Of a DNA stretch of 43,335 nucleotides, positions 8,257 to 15,960 are shown one piece after another. The notes beneath the pieces were generated by a model, which saw only the letters and a program-made list of their open reading frames with translations, was not told the origin of the DNA and ran no database searches. Location of the stretch: positions 1 to 43,335 of the forward strand of contig NZ_WBUE01000032.1 in the NCBI RefSeq assembly GCF_009026145.1. The letters run 5' to 3'. The position numbers and the translations under genes are program-made. The stretch comes from Hyphomicrobium sp. GTDB taxonomy: Bacteria; Pseudomonadota; Alphaproteobacteria; Rhizobiales; Hyphomicrobiaceae. Position 1 is the first letter of the stretch. The number at the start of each line of letters is the position of its first letter.

Positions 8257-9255
8257 TCACTTGGCTCCTTTGGGTGGAGGAAGGTTGAGAGAGGATCGGA
8301 TGAGCGCTCTTCCTGCAGCGACGGCGCCGAGGCCATAGAGGAAGACCAGGAGGATGAGCGCGAGGCTGCCCGGAAGGGCCCTGATGTCCGAGGCAACCTT
8401 GAGCGGGCGGGCGTGTGCGGCGGCGACGAGCGGCTCAAGCAGGTCCTCACGCTGGCCGAAGTAGGCGTACGAAAGCCCGGTCACGCTCGCGAGCTGCTTC
8501 AGATATGCCTCGCGCACGACGGCCATATGCTCGCTGTTGTCGACGACGGCGTTGCCGAACGGGGCCCATTTCGGATGATAGCCGGGGCGCGTCGAGGCAT
8601 CGGGCGGCGGCGCCCCAGAGCGGTTCTCCTGCGGCACCTCCTGCGCCGCATAGGTGCCGATCTCGCGCCCCTCCTCGTCGTACTTCAAGAGCGGCGTTGG
8701 CGTGCGACTGCCAATGCCGACGATAAGGCCGCCGACATCGCCGGGCTTGCCGTCGAACGGGGGAAGGCCACTGAAGGGCAGCGGCGGCAGCTCGTGCCCG
8801 TCGGTGATGAAAATAAGATCGGCGTCGAGGCTCTTGGCGACCTCTATGGCGCTGTAGAGACCCCTCGAAACGTAGCTGTCGCCCTCCCACGCCATCCGCC
8901 AGTCGAGCTGCGCGATCGCCTCGTCGATGGCCGCGAAATTCTCGCACACCTCGATGGGGTCAAAGAGCAGGAACGTGCGCCGCTCGGTGAAGAAACCGAG
9001 ACCGAGGTGCGAGCCGCAGGGCAGCTTGGCCAGCATCTCGCGTAGCGCGGTCTTGGCCGCCCGCAAGCGACTGACGGTCTCAGCTCCGCTCGCCTCGTCG
9101 CGGGTGTTCATGCTCGTCGTGATGTCGATCACGGCGAGCACGTCGTAGGCGTCCCGCGTAAGATCGATGCGCGGGGCGAACAGAGCGATCAGCGCAAATG
9201 CCAGTGCGCCGGCCACGAGCCACGTGCGCATGTCGTTAAGGGTTACCCAGCTCAT
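8257..9255 (-). CDS. mxaL: MxaL, membrane-anchored vWA protein
   Basis: 332-residue vWA protein with an N-terminal membrane segment (WLVAGALAFALIALFAP), an extracytoplasmic vWA domain with MIDAS sequence VIDITTSM and DLIFITDGHE, and a C-terminal membrane segment (LPGSLALILLVFLYGLGAVAAG). MxaL belongs to the set needed for calcium insertion and activity of methanol dehydrogenase in Methylobacterium. The ATG at 9255 forms an ATGA overlap with the mxaK stop; the longer frame from 9291 would lie inside mxaK and is rejected. Confidence 0.9.
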   Translation of the reverse strand: MSWVTLNDMRTWLVAGALAFALIALFAPRIDLTRDAYDVLAVIDITTSMNTRDEASGAETVSRLRAAKTALREMLAKLPCGSHLGLGFFTERRTFLLFDPIEVCENFAAIDEAIAQLDWRMAWEGDSYVSRGLYSAIEVAKSLDADLIFITDGHELPPLPFSGLPPFDGKPGDVGGLIVGIGSRTPTPLLKYDEEGREIGTYAAQEVPQENRSGAPPPDASTRPGYHPKWAPFGNAVVDNSEHMAVVREAYLKQLASVTGLSYAYFGQREDLLEPLVAAAHARPLKVASDIRALPGSLALILLVFLYGLGAVAAGRALIRSSLNLPPPKGAK

Positions 9256-9842
9256 GGCAGCCCCTTCGGCACGCCCGGCAGGTCTGTCCACAGCTTCTCG
9301 GGCGTCTCGAGCGGCTTTTCCTCATCCTCGCCGACCGCCCGCGGCAAGTCGCGCACGAGGCGCATGGCTATATCGAGATTGTATTTCGCGTCCCAGTCGC
9401 CGGGGTCGAGACGCAGGACGGTGCGGTACTCCGACTTGGCCAGCGTGACGAGGGGAATGGCCTTGTCGAGGTTGCCCTTTTCGATGGCGGTGACGGCCGC
9501 ACGCATGCGCGCATTGGCCATGTTGTAGAGCATGCGCACGAGCGTCGCGCGGTCGGCGCGTAGCGCAGCCTGATCGAGCAGCGGCTGCGCCTCCTCGATG
9601 CGTTCGCGCTTGAGCAGAAATGCCGCGCGCGCGTCGAGCAGCGCCGGCGGTGCGCTCGCAGCATCGACCGGCACGTCCGCGCCGACGCGCAGCCGATCGA
9701 TCACGGCGTTGGTCTGCGACTTGGAGATATAGAGCAAGCCCGCGACTGCAAACGCGGTAGCACCTGCGACGAGCACTACCCACAGCGTGGCCGCCTTGAA
9801 GCTGCCGATGGGCGGAACCCAATTGGTCAGGTGCTTACGCAT
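9252..9842 (-). CDS. mxaK: MxaK, membrane-anchored helical protein
   Basis: 196 residues with one N-terminal membrane segment (TLWVVLVAGATAFAVAGLLYI) followed by an alpha-helical, TPR-like soluble part: ARAAFLLKRERIEEAQPLLDQ and AIPLVTLAKSEYRTVLRLDP. The C-terminus has KYNLDIAMRLVRDLPRA, as in the BatC/MxaK group. Known genetically in Methylobacterium as needed for methanol dehydrogenase assembly. It begins 1 base after the mxaC stop and overlaps mxaL by 4 bases. Confidence 0.88.
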   Translation of the reverse strand: MRKHLTNWVPPIGSFKAATLWVVLVAGATAFAVAGLLYISKSQTNAVIDRLRVGADVPVDAASAPPALLDARAAFLLKRERIEEAQPLLDQAALRADRATLVRMLYNMANARMRAAVTAIEKGNLDKAIPLVTLAKSEYRTVLRLDPGDWDAKYNLDIAMRLVRDLPRAVGEDEEKPLETPEKLWTDLPGVPKGLP

Positions 9843-9843
9843 A

Positions 9844-10911
9844 TCAGGCCGCCCGCTGCATCTGTCGCCCGGCTATCGCCGCCGCACCCATAGCGCGTGG
9901 CGCGCGTCTCACCGCGGCGTCAGCGCCCGCGTCGAGACGCACCTCCGCAAGCTTGGCGAGCAAGAGGAGCAGCAGCCCCGCAGCTGCGACGGCGTATGCC
10001 AGCCATGAAAGATCCTTTTCCGGGATGCGCTCCTGGTAGCGGATGGGATTGCGTTCGAGCTTGTCGATCTCGGTGATGGCGTCGGCCACCGCCTGCGGGT
10101 TCTCCGCCTCGAAGGCCCGGTAGGGCACCTTCAACGTTTGAAAGAACAAATTGAGATGCCGCTCGGGAAGCGCCTGCGGCGTATCGGGCACGTCCTCGCC
10201 GGGTGGATCGAAAATCCCCGGCGCTCCGGCGGTGCGCAGGTAGAGCCAGTAGAGATTGACCGGCCGCTTGGCGATCGCCGCGCGCAGCTTTTCCTGCACG
10301 CGCCGGTCGATCACCGCCGCCCCGTCCGAGACGAGCACGATGGCGCGTGAGGCCGCGGTCGGATCCGCCTCGTGCATCGATAGCGCCAGCAACAAGCCGA
10401 GGCCGACGTTGGTATAGGCGAGGCCCGGACGCGTGATCGCATCGACGGCGCCGAGCACGGCGTCCTTGTGACTGGTGATCGGCAGCACATGCATGGGCAT
10501 GGTCGAGAAGGCGGCGACGCCGAAACGGTCATGCGGACGGCGCTCGATGAAGTCGCGCAGCAAGCGCCTAGCCGCCGCCGACTTCGAATCCTCATCCGCC
10601 CCCGGACGGCGTCCGGCGAAGGTGTCGTCCATACTGCTCGAACGGTCGAGCAGCAGCACGATGTGGGCGCCTTCACCGACGCGCTCCACCGTCTGGCCCT
10701 TGAGGTGCAGCCCGCCGATGCCGGCTAGCAGGGCTGCGATGCTCACCGCACCCAAAAGATGCAGTCCGATATCGACCGCGTGCGATAGGGCGTCCGGCTC
10801 GAGGGCCGCAAGCGCGGGATAGCCCTGGCGGCGCTGCACGGCGAACAAGAGCGGCAGCAGCGCCAGCGGCAGCAGGGCGAGCACCCATGGTGTCGACAGC
10901 CCGAGGTTCAT
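9844..10911 (-). CDS. mxaC: MxaC, BatA-like membrane vWA protein
   Basis: 355-residue protein with the BatA plan: two N-terminal membrane segments (VLALLPLALLPLLFAV and LLGAVSIAALLAGIGGLHL), a vWA domain with a perfect MIDAS sequence VLLLDRSSSMDD and AIVLVSDGAAVID, and a final membrane segment (LAYAVAAAGLLLLLLAKL). It is part of the calcium-insertion group (MxaA, C, K, L) of Methylobacterium. The ATG at 10911 overlaps the mxaA stop as ATGA; the larger open frame reaching 11256 runs antiparallel through mxaA codons in another frame and is not supported. Confidence 0.9.
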   Translation of the reverse strand: MNLGLSTPWVLALLPLALLPLLFAVQRRQGYPALAALEPDALSHAVDIGLHLLGAVSIAALLAGIGGLHLKGQTVERVGEGAHIVLLLDRSSSMDDTFAGRRPGADEDSKSAAARRLLRDFIERRPHDRFGVAAFSTMPMHVLPITSHKDAVLGAVDAITRPGLAYTNVGLGLLLALSMHEADPTAASRAIVLVSDGAAVIDRRVQEKLRAAIAKRPVNLYWLYLRTAGAPGIFDPPGEDVPDTPQALPERHLNLFFQTLKVPYRAFEAENPQAVADAITEIDKLERNPIRYQERIPEKDLSWLAYAVAAAGLLLLLLAKLAEVRLDAGADAAVRRAPRAMGAAAIAGRQMQRAA

Positions 10912-11828
10912 GCCGCCCTCCGCTCGGCCGCGCCGAGGCGCGCGCTCAGCTCGGCGAGAGACGGGAGCGGCATTTCCGCCTGCGCTTGATCGACATCGTT
11001 GGCAAAGAAGGCCTGACGCGAAGAGGCAAAGAGGCGTGCGACGTCGGCGCCGTGGGGCGCGAACTCGGGGTGCTGGGCAAGGAAATCGTCGACGTCGTCC
11101 GCCAGCAGGCGTCGCCCGGCGGCCAGATCGAACGCACGGTGAAGCTTGAGCAGCGCCGTACGATAGCCGCCGGCGCCTTCGAGGCGCGCCGCGTTGGCCT
11201 TGAGAAAGCGAGCGGCATCGGTGAATGGGCGCGCAGGGCGCCACTGAAACGGCCACCAGGCGTTGTGCCAGGCGAGGGCGACGAGCGCGGCGAGCGCAAG
11301 CAGCCCCGATACCAGGAGCACCGTGCGCTCGGCCCCCGTCGGCAGCCGCTGCGGTAGGTCGTCGGGCTGCAGCTCAACGGCAGATCCGGTGCTCTGGCTG
11401 CTGGCGGTGAACAGCTGCCGAATTGGAGACGTGATGAAACCGAACTCGGGCACGGCGACTTCGCCGTCGCCTTGCGCACCTTTGATCTTCAGCTTGAAGC
11501 CGGGAATCGTCAGCTTGCGTGGATCGAGCGGGGCATAGAACGTCTGATACACGAGCGAAAGGCGATAGAGCGTGCCATCTCCCTCGGTCGCGGCGAGGTC
11601 TACCTGGCTCAACTCCAGCCAGTAGTTGAGCGGACCTGGACGCGGCAGCGAGGCCGCATCGAGCTCCTGGCCAGAGCCGAGCCGCAGGACCGCTTCTCGG
11701 CGCATGACATCGCCGAGAAAATAACCGAACGGCCGCGGCTCGATAACGTCGAGCGACGGCGTGCGGGCCAGCGCAACTCCCCCGGCGACGAGGCCGACGG
11801 CAAGGCCGAGCAGCAATCTCCCGATCAT
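10908..11828 (-). CDS. mxaA: MxaA, methanol dehydrogenase maturation protein
   Basis: 306 residues. It has a signal sequence (MIGRLLLGLAVGLVAGGVALA), a periplasmic beta domain with GPLNYWLELSQVDL and RLSLVYQTFYAPLDPR, a central membrane segment (TVLLVSGLLALAALVALAW), and a cytoplasmic helical tail with FDLAAGRRLLADDVDDFLAQHP. MxaA mutants of Methylobacterium make inactive methanol dehydrogenase lacking calcium. The ATG at 11828 makes an ATGA overlap with the mxaS stop; a 376-residue reading from 12038 would add antisense-like Arg-rich sequence inside mxaS and is rejected. Confidence 0.9.
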   Translation of the reverse strand: MIGRLLLGLAVGLVAGGVALARTPSLDVIEPRPFGYFLGDVMRREAVLRLGSGQELDAASLPRPGPLNYWLELSQVDLAATEGDGTLYRLSLVYQTFYAPLDPRKLTIPGFKLKIKGAQGDGEVAVPEFGFITSPIRQLFTASSQSTGSAVELQPDDLPQRLPTGAERTVLLVSGLLALAALVALAWHNAWWPFQWRPARPFTDAARFLKANAARLEGAGGYRTALLKLHRAFDLAAGRRLLADDVDDFLAQHPEFAPHGADVARLFASSRQAFFANDVDQAQAEMPLPSLAELSARLGAAERRAA

Positions 11829-12703
11829 GCTGAGCCGCCCACGAGATGCGCGCCGAGCCGATCCCAGTCGATGCGGTCGCGGATTTCGAACGGCTGGCGG
11901 CCAAAGCGCGCCGCGATGGCATTGAGTTCGGCGCGGCGACGCCCGCTCCTCCTTTGCCATGCCTCCCACAGAGAAGGACGCATGACGACCAGACGCCGCC
12001 GGCCGACCTCTAAATCGGTGAGGGAGAAGATCCCCCACCGAGGTAGCTTTTCGATCTCGAGGCTGTCCGACAGCACGATTGGCACGATGTCGTGATGCGC
12101 GAGCGCGCCGAAGAGTTCCTCGGTCTCCTCGCGCGCAATGTAGAAATCGGAGATCAGGAAGACGAGCTTGCGACGCCCGCTGATCAAGGCGGCCGCATCG
12201 ATGAGCCCGCGCGTGCCCCGCCCTCTCGGTACAAAGGTACGCAACCTGCGCAGCATCTCGATCTCGCTGCCGCGCGCACGCGCGGCGAGAAAGAGCAAAT
12301 CCGGCTGCACGACCTCATCGCAGCCCATGAGACCGAAGGCGTCGCCCGCCCGCCGCGTCGCCGCGGCGAGCGCCGCACACAGATCAGCGGCGAGCCGCAT
12401 CTTGTCGGCATGGCCGCGAAAGCCCATCGAGGCTGAGACATCGACCAGCGCGTAGACCGCCACCGACACCTTCTGCTCGAAGCGACGGACATGCAGCCCC
12501 TCGAACGGATCGTGGGCACTCAAGCGCAGATCGATGCGGCGCGGGTCGGGACTGCGCAGCAGCGGCACGACATCGCGGAAGAATCCACCAGAGCCCTCGA
12601 GCTTGCCGCGATGCGCGCCGATGCGGATGTCGGCGCTGCGCCATGGCAGGCGATACGGCACATCTGCCGGGAGCGTGCCGTCGGGGCGTACCTCGCTGCT
12701 CAT
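11825..12703 (-). CDS. mxaS: MxaS, DUF58/vWA-like protein
   Basis: 292-residue soluble protein of the DUF58 family, which pairs with MoxR ATPases. It contains DIRIGAHRGKLEGSGG, DPRRIDLRLSAHDPFEGLHVRRFEQ (the DUF58 core) and an MIDAS-like VYALVDVSASMGF, then KLVFLISDFY. No membrane segment is seen. The ATG at 12703 overlaps the mxaR stop (ATGA). MxaR/MxaS is expected to act as the ATP-driven module that loads or remodels the membrane vWA proteins encoded next. Confidence 0.9.
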   Translation of the reverse strand: MSSEVRPDGTLPADVPYRLPWRSADIRIGAHRGKLEGSGGFFRDVVPLLRSPDPRRIDLRLSAHDPFEGLHVRRFEQKVSVAVYALVDVSASMGFRGHADKMRLAADLCAALAAATRRAGDAFGLMGCDEVVQPDLLFLAARARGSEIEMLRRLRTFVPRGRGTRGLIDAAALISGRRKLVFLISDFYIAREETEELFGALAHHDIVPIVLSDSLEIEKLPRWGIFSLTDLEVGRRRLVVMRPSLWEAWQRRSGRRRAELNAIAARFGRQPFEIRDRIDWDRLGAHLVGGSA

Positions 12704-13782
12704 GGTGCCGGCACTCGCTCGAACAGCTGGCGGATGAGCTCGCGCACGATGGGCTCGCGCCGCAGCTCGTATATGGGATCAAAGAAGATGCGGTGCGCCA
12801 TCGTCTCGAAGAACACGGAGCGCAGGTCCTCAGGGACGACCATGCCGCGATTGTCCAGCCAGGCCGCGACGCGTGCGGCGCGCAACAGGTAGCTCATGCC
12901 GCGCGGGCTCGCCCCACCGGCGACGAGGCGCTGCATGTCGACGTCGGGAATGTCGATGCCAACCGACTGCGGATCGCGCACCGCCTGCCAGAGGTCGAGC
13001 GTGTAACGCTCGAGATCCGGACTCGTCTCTATGTCGTCCTGAATTGCCCCGGCGACGGCGGGAAGCTCGCGATGATCGAGGATCGCCTCGGGCATCGAGC
13101 GGATCAGCTTGTCGCTGTCATGAAAGCGCGGATCGAAGGCGAGCAATCTTCGGATATCGGCCTCGACCGGCGTTCCGATGGCGATCTCCATCAAGAAGCG
13201 ATCGCGCGCGGCGGCCGGCAGCTCGAACGTCTCCTCGCGCTCGATCCTGTTGCGGTCGGCAAATACCAGAAGATAGGGAAACTGGTACTCGCGGTTGAAG
13301 GCGCTGATCGAGCGCTCCGCCATCAGGCGCAGTAGCAGGGAGTGGACCTGCGGGCGCGCGCGGTTGATCTCGTTGAAGAAGAAGACGGTGAGGTCGCTGC
13401 CGTAGCGAATGACCGGGCCGGGCTCGACGCGCGGGCGCCCGTCCTCACCGATGTAGGTGTGGTAGATCATGTCGGCGGGCATCAGATCGATGGTGCCCTC
13501 GACGCGCTCGTAGGCGCCGCCGAGCCCGCGCGCCGCAGCACGCAAGAGCGTCGTCTTGCCGACGCCGACATCGCCCTCGAGCAGCACGTGGCCGCGCGCG
13601 AAGATGGCGATGGTCAAGAGACGAATGACGCGCCGCTGACCAACCACGACCTTGGCGAGCTCGCCTTCGAAATCGAGAGCACGCTGACGCCAGTGCGGGA
13701 GGTCGACCCCGTGCAAATCCCTCACCGCTTGCACACCTTCGCGGGACAAGGGGTACTCCTGTGCACCGCAGCCAGCTCGCAT
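12700..13782 (-). CDS. mxaR: MxaR, MoxR-type AAA+ ATPase
   Basis: AAA+ chaperone ATPase of the MoxR family, cytoplasmic. Walker A is EGDVGVGKTT, Walker B is VFFFNEINRA, and sensor/arginine-finger regions follow (LVFADRNRIE, PAAARDRFLMEI). It has 360 residues from the ATG at 13782, which lacks a good ribosome site. An AGGAG (13756-13760) sits 6 bases before an in-frame TTG at 13749, giving 349 residues, so the true start may be that TTG. It lies 117 bases after mxaI, with a strong hairpin between them. It drives the assembly block together with MxaS. Confidence 0.92.
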   Translation of the reverse strand: MRAGCGAQEYPLSREGVQAVRDLHGVDLPHWRQRALDFEGELAKVVVGQRRVIRLLTIAIFARGHVLLEGDVGVGKTTLLRAAARGLGGAYERVEGTIDLMPADMIYHTYIGEDGRPRVEPGPVIRYGSDLTVFFFNEINRARPQVHSLLLRLMAERSISAFNREYQFPYLLVFADRNRIEREETFELPAAARDRFLMEIAIGTPVEADIRRLLAFDPRFHDSDKLIRSMPEAILDHRELPAVAGAIQDDIETSPDLERYTLDLWQAVRDPQSVGIDIPDVDMQRLVAGGASPRGMSYLLRAARVAAWLDNRGMVVPEDLRSVFFETMAHRIFFDPIYELRREPIVRELIRQLFERVPAP

Positions 13783-13814
13783 GCCGGCCGCTGGATGTGG
13801 ATTAGAAACGGTGT

Positions 13815-13838
13815 GGGGTGCGGCGGCAGCCGCACCCC
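13815..13838 (-). promoter_or_regulatory. Hairpin between mxaI and mxaR
   Basis: A perfect 10-bp stem, GGGGTGCGGC (13815-13824) with GCCGCACCCC (13829-13838), closes a 4-base loop. It lies about 60 bases after the mxaI stop on the minus strand. There is no T-run, so it looks more like an mRNA-stabilising or attenuating structure separating the structural genes from the assembly genes. Confidence 0.6.
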
Positions 13839-13898
13839 GATTCCTCGGGAGGAAGCAGCTCTAGCGTGGCACTGCTCCGAGGAATGTACGCCGCCCGC

Positions 13899-14186
13899 TT
13901 ATTCCGGGATCTTGTCGACGTCGTAGACCCACTTGCCGGACTTGACGAAGTATGCAGAGCGCTTGGCGTTGCGAGCCTCCATGGAGCGCTCGGAGTCACC
14001 CTGCTTGGCGAGCTCCGCCGGGTCGTGCTTGGGGTCGTACTTGGAGCCGGCGACCTTCTCTGGATAGCCCGGCTTCGGCTCCCAGCAGTTGCCGGGCGCC
14101 TTGCACTTGGTGCCGTCGTAGGCAAAGGCCGACGTGGCGGCGATGAGTGCCGCGGCAGCCGTGCCGATGAAGAGAAACTTCGTCAT
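13899..14186 (-). CDS. mxaI: MxaI, methanol dehydrogenase small (beta) subunit
   Basis: 95-residue precursor of the beta subunit of the alpha2-beta2 periplasmic enzyme. The signal peptide ends at SAFA, and the mature protein starts YDGTKCKAPGNCWEPKPGYP, the diagnostic MxaI sequence with its disulfide pair. It goes on with KVAGSKYDPKHDPAEL and ends YDVDKIPE, rich in lysine. A strong AGGAGGA precedes the ATG. Its presence distinguishes this MxaFI enzyme from XoxF enzymes, which usually lack it. Confidence 0.97.
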   Translation of the reverse strand: MTKFLFIGTAAAALIAATSAFAYDGTKCKAPGNCWEPKPGYPEKVAGSKYDPKHDPAELAKQGDSERSMEARNAKRSAYFVKSGKWVYDVDKIPE

Positions 14187-14274
14187 GACTCATTTCCTCC
14201 TGGCTTCATTCACTTTGTGGTGCGGCGGTGGTCCCGCCTTCTTTGCTCGCGCCCCTCCGGAAGCGAACATTTCG

Positions 14275-14862
14275 TCACTTCGCCATCGGACCACACTTGT
14301 CCGCCGGCGCTGCTGATGCCTGCTCAATCGTCCCGTGATCGCTTCCCTCGGGCAGCGTGTAAGGTTTGAAGCTTGCCTTCTGCTCCTTGGTGAGCCATGG
14401 GGCGTCCTCCACCGGCCCGGTGTAGAGATGGCGGATCCACGCCATGACCAGCAGCGTCTCGTTGAGCTGCAGATCGTTGTGCGGTCCCATCATCCCCTGC
14501 GCGCCGCCGAAGATGGTCTCGAACAAGCCCTTGTCGGTCTTGTTCTTCGGATAGGTCCAATAGTTGTCGTTGAGGCCGGGGCCGACCTTGCCTTCGGCAA
14601 CGTGACCGTGACAGCCCGAGCATGAGGACAGGTAGAGGTACTCGCCACGCGGCAGGCAGGTCGCGTCCTCGTTGTACGGGTTGTGTCCCGTCTCCAAAAA
14701 CTTCTTCACCGCTTCGGTATCGCGCCCCTCCTTGGGTGCCGTGTTGAGGTCGAGAATCTCGCCGGTGACCGTATTGCGAAACGGCTCATCGAGTGCGAGG
14801 GCAACGAGTGGAACGGAAACGATGGCCACACCCGCGAGTAGTCGTCGTGTAAACTTCTTCAT
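14275..14862 (-). CDS. mxaG: MxaG, cytochrome cL
   Basis: 195-residue periplasmic c-type cytochrome, the specific electron acceptor of methanol dehydrogenase. The signal peptide (RRLLAGVAIVSVPLVALA) precedes LDEPFRNTVTG. The single haem site is CSGCH at residues 81-85, followed by VGPGLNDNYWTYPKNKTDKG and the methionine-containing GGAQGMMGPHND. The ATG at 14862 overlaps the mxaJ stop as ATGA. Confidence 0.96.
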   Translation of the reverse strand: MKKFTRRLLAGVAIVSVPLVALALDEPFRNTVTGEILDLNTAPKEGRDTEAVKKFLETGHNPYNEDATCLPRGEYLYLSSCSGCHGHVAEGKVGPGLNDNYWTYPKNKTDKGLFETIFGGAQGMMGPHNDLQLNETLLVMAWIRHLYTGPVEDAPWLTKEQKASFKPYTLPEGSDHGTIEQASAAPADKCGPMAK

Positions 14863-15755
14863 CCAGCGCGCCCCTCCGGAGTCTTGGCAATCTCGTCGAG
14901 GGGAATGCCTTCTTCCTTCAAGATGGTTTCGATTTCTGGCCGCGCCTTCTCCAGCGCGGCATTTACTTCAGCCAGCAGTTGCGTGTCGTCCTTGCGCACG
15001 CCGATCGACTGATCGAAGTGGAACGGGACATGCTGCCCGTCGGCACGCGTGGTGTTGTCCGGAATTACGACCAGCTTCACCACCTCGCCGCGCTGCTTGG
15101 CATAGCGGGCGACCTCCGGCGCGAAGGCGACGGCGAGGTCGGCCTTGCCGGACGCCACGTCCTCCACGAGGCGCTGCGGCGGCACGCGCACGTACTGATT
15201 GCGCTTGCTCTTAAAGCCGATGAGCGACTTCATGTAGTTGAAGTTGGCGTTGAACAGCCCGAGCTTCTCGAGCATCACCTGCGCCGGGCTGTCCTGCGCC
15301 AGGCCGATGCGCTTGGCCTGCTTGAGGTCGGGACTGTCCCAGCTCGTGATGTCGAGCTCGGTATCCTTGCGCTCGACGAACACGTACGGCGCCCGGTAGT
15401 AGGGTTTCGACGTCAGGACGCGCTCATCGCCGGTATCGAGCCCGATGATGACGTCGCAGTTCTTCTTGTCGAGCTGATCGCGCACCAGGTAGATCGCCGG
15501 CTTGTCTGACCAGACGAAATCGGCTTTGCGGCCCATCGCCTTGGCGAGCACCTCGGCAATCTTGTTCTCGAATCCGTTGCCGTCGCGGTTGGAATAGGGT
15601 TGCTCGTTCTCGGCCGCACAGATGCGCAAGAGCGAGGGATCTGCGGCTTGCGCCGGCTTGTCCTCGGCCCAGCTCGGGGCAGCGAGGCTCGCCAGCATCA
15701 CGGCGGTGGAGAGCAACAGCCCTGCCGCGTGATCGTATGTTGATCGTTTGCTCAT
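14859..15755 (-). CDS. mxaJ: MxaJ, periplasmic solute-binding-like partner of methanol dehydrogenase
   Basis: 298-residue exported protein of the family-3 solute-binding fold. The signal peptide ends at APSWAED. The core has LLRICAAENEQPYSNRDGNGFENKIAEVLAKAMG, VRDQLDKKNCDVIIGLDTGDERVLTS and YRAPYVFV, typical of the quinoprotein-associated binding-protein group. MxaJ has been proposed to assist maturation or partner binding of methanol dehydrogenase; its ligand is unknown. It lies 206 bases after mxaF, overlapping mxaG. The ribosome site (CAGGAA) is weak. Confidence 0.93.
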   Translation of the reverse strand: MSKRSTYDHAAGLLLSTAVMLASLAAPSWAEDKPAQAADPSLLRICAAENEQPYSNRDGNGFENKIAEVLAKAMGRKADFVWSDKPAIYLVRDQLDKKNCDVIIGLDTGDERVLTSKPYYRAPYVFVERKDTELDITSWDSPDLKQAKRIGLAQDSPAQVMLEKLGLFNANFNYMKSLIGFKSKRNQYVRVPPQRLVEDVASGKADLAVAFAPEVARYAKQRGEVVKLVVIPDNTTRADGQHVPFHFDQSIGVRKDDTQLLAEVNAALEKARPEIETILKEEGIPLDEIAKTPEGRAG

Positions 15756-15911
15756 GTTGACGCTTGCATTCCTGAAGCTGGACTGCCCCTGCGGACCAAT
15801 TTCGGTTTGTGATCGTTCGGTCCACTAGCAATGCCGGTGATGGTCGCGGCTTGCGGAGACAGCATCCTTACCGTTGGAGGAGGTGACGGATCGGTCGCTG
15901 CGAGGCGGTCG

Positions 15912-15944
15912 TCCCGCCAGGACACGCTTGGCGTCCTGGCGGGA
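15912..15944 (-). promoter_or_regulatory. Hairpin between mxaF and mxaJ
   Basis: A perfect 12-bp stem, TCCCGCCAGGAC (15912-15923) with GTCCTGGCGGGA (15933-15944), with a 9-base loop, lies 17 bases after the mxaF stop on the minus strand. No T-run follows. It is likely to protect the very abundant mxaF message from 3' decay, or to attenuate readthrough into mxaJ. Confidence 0.65.
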
Positions 15945-15960
15945 GCGAACGGCTCGGCTA

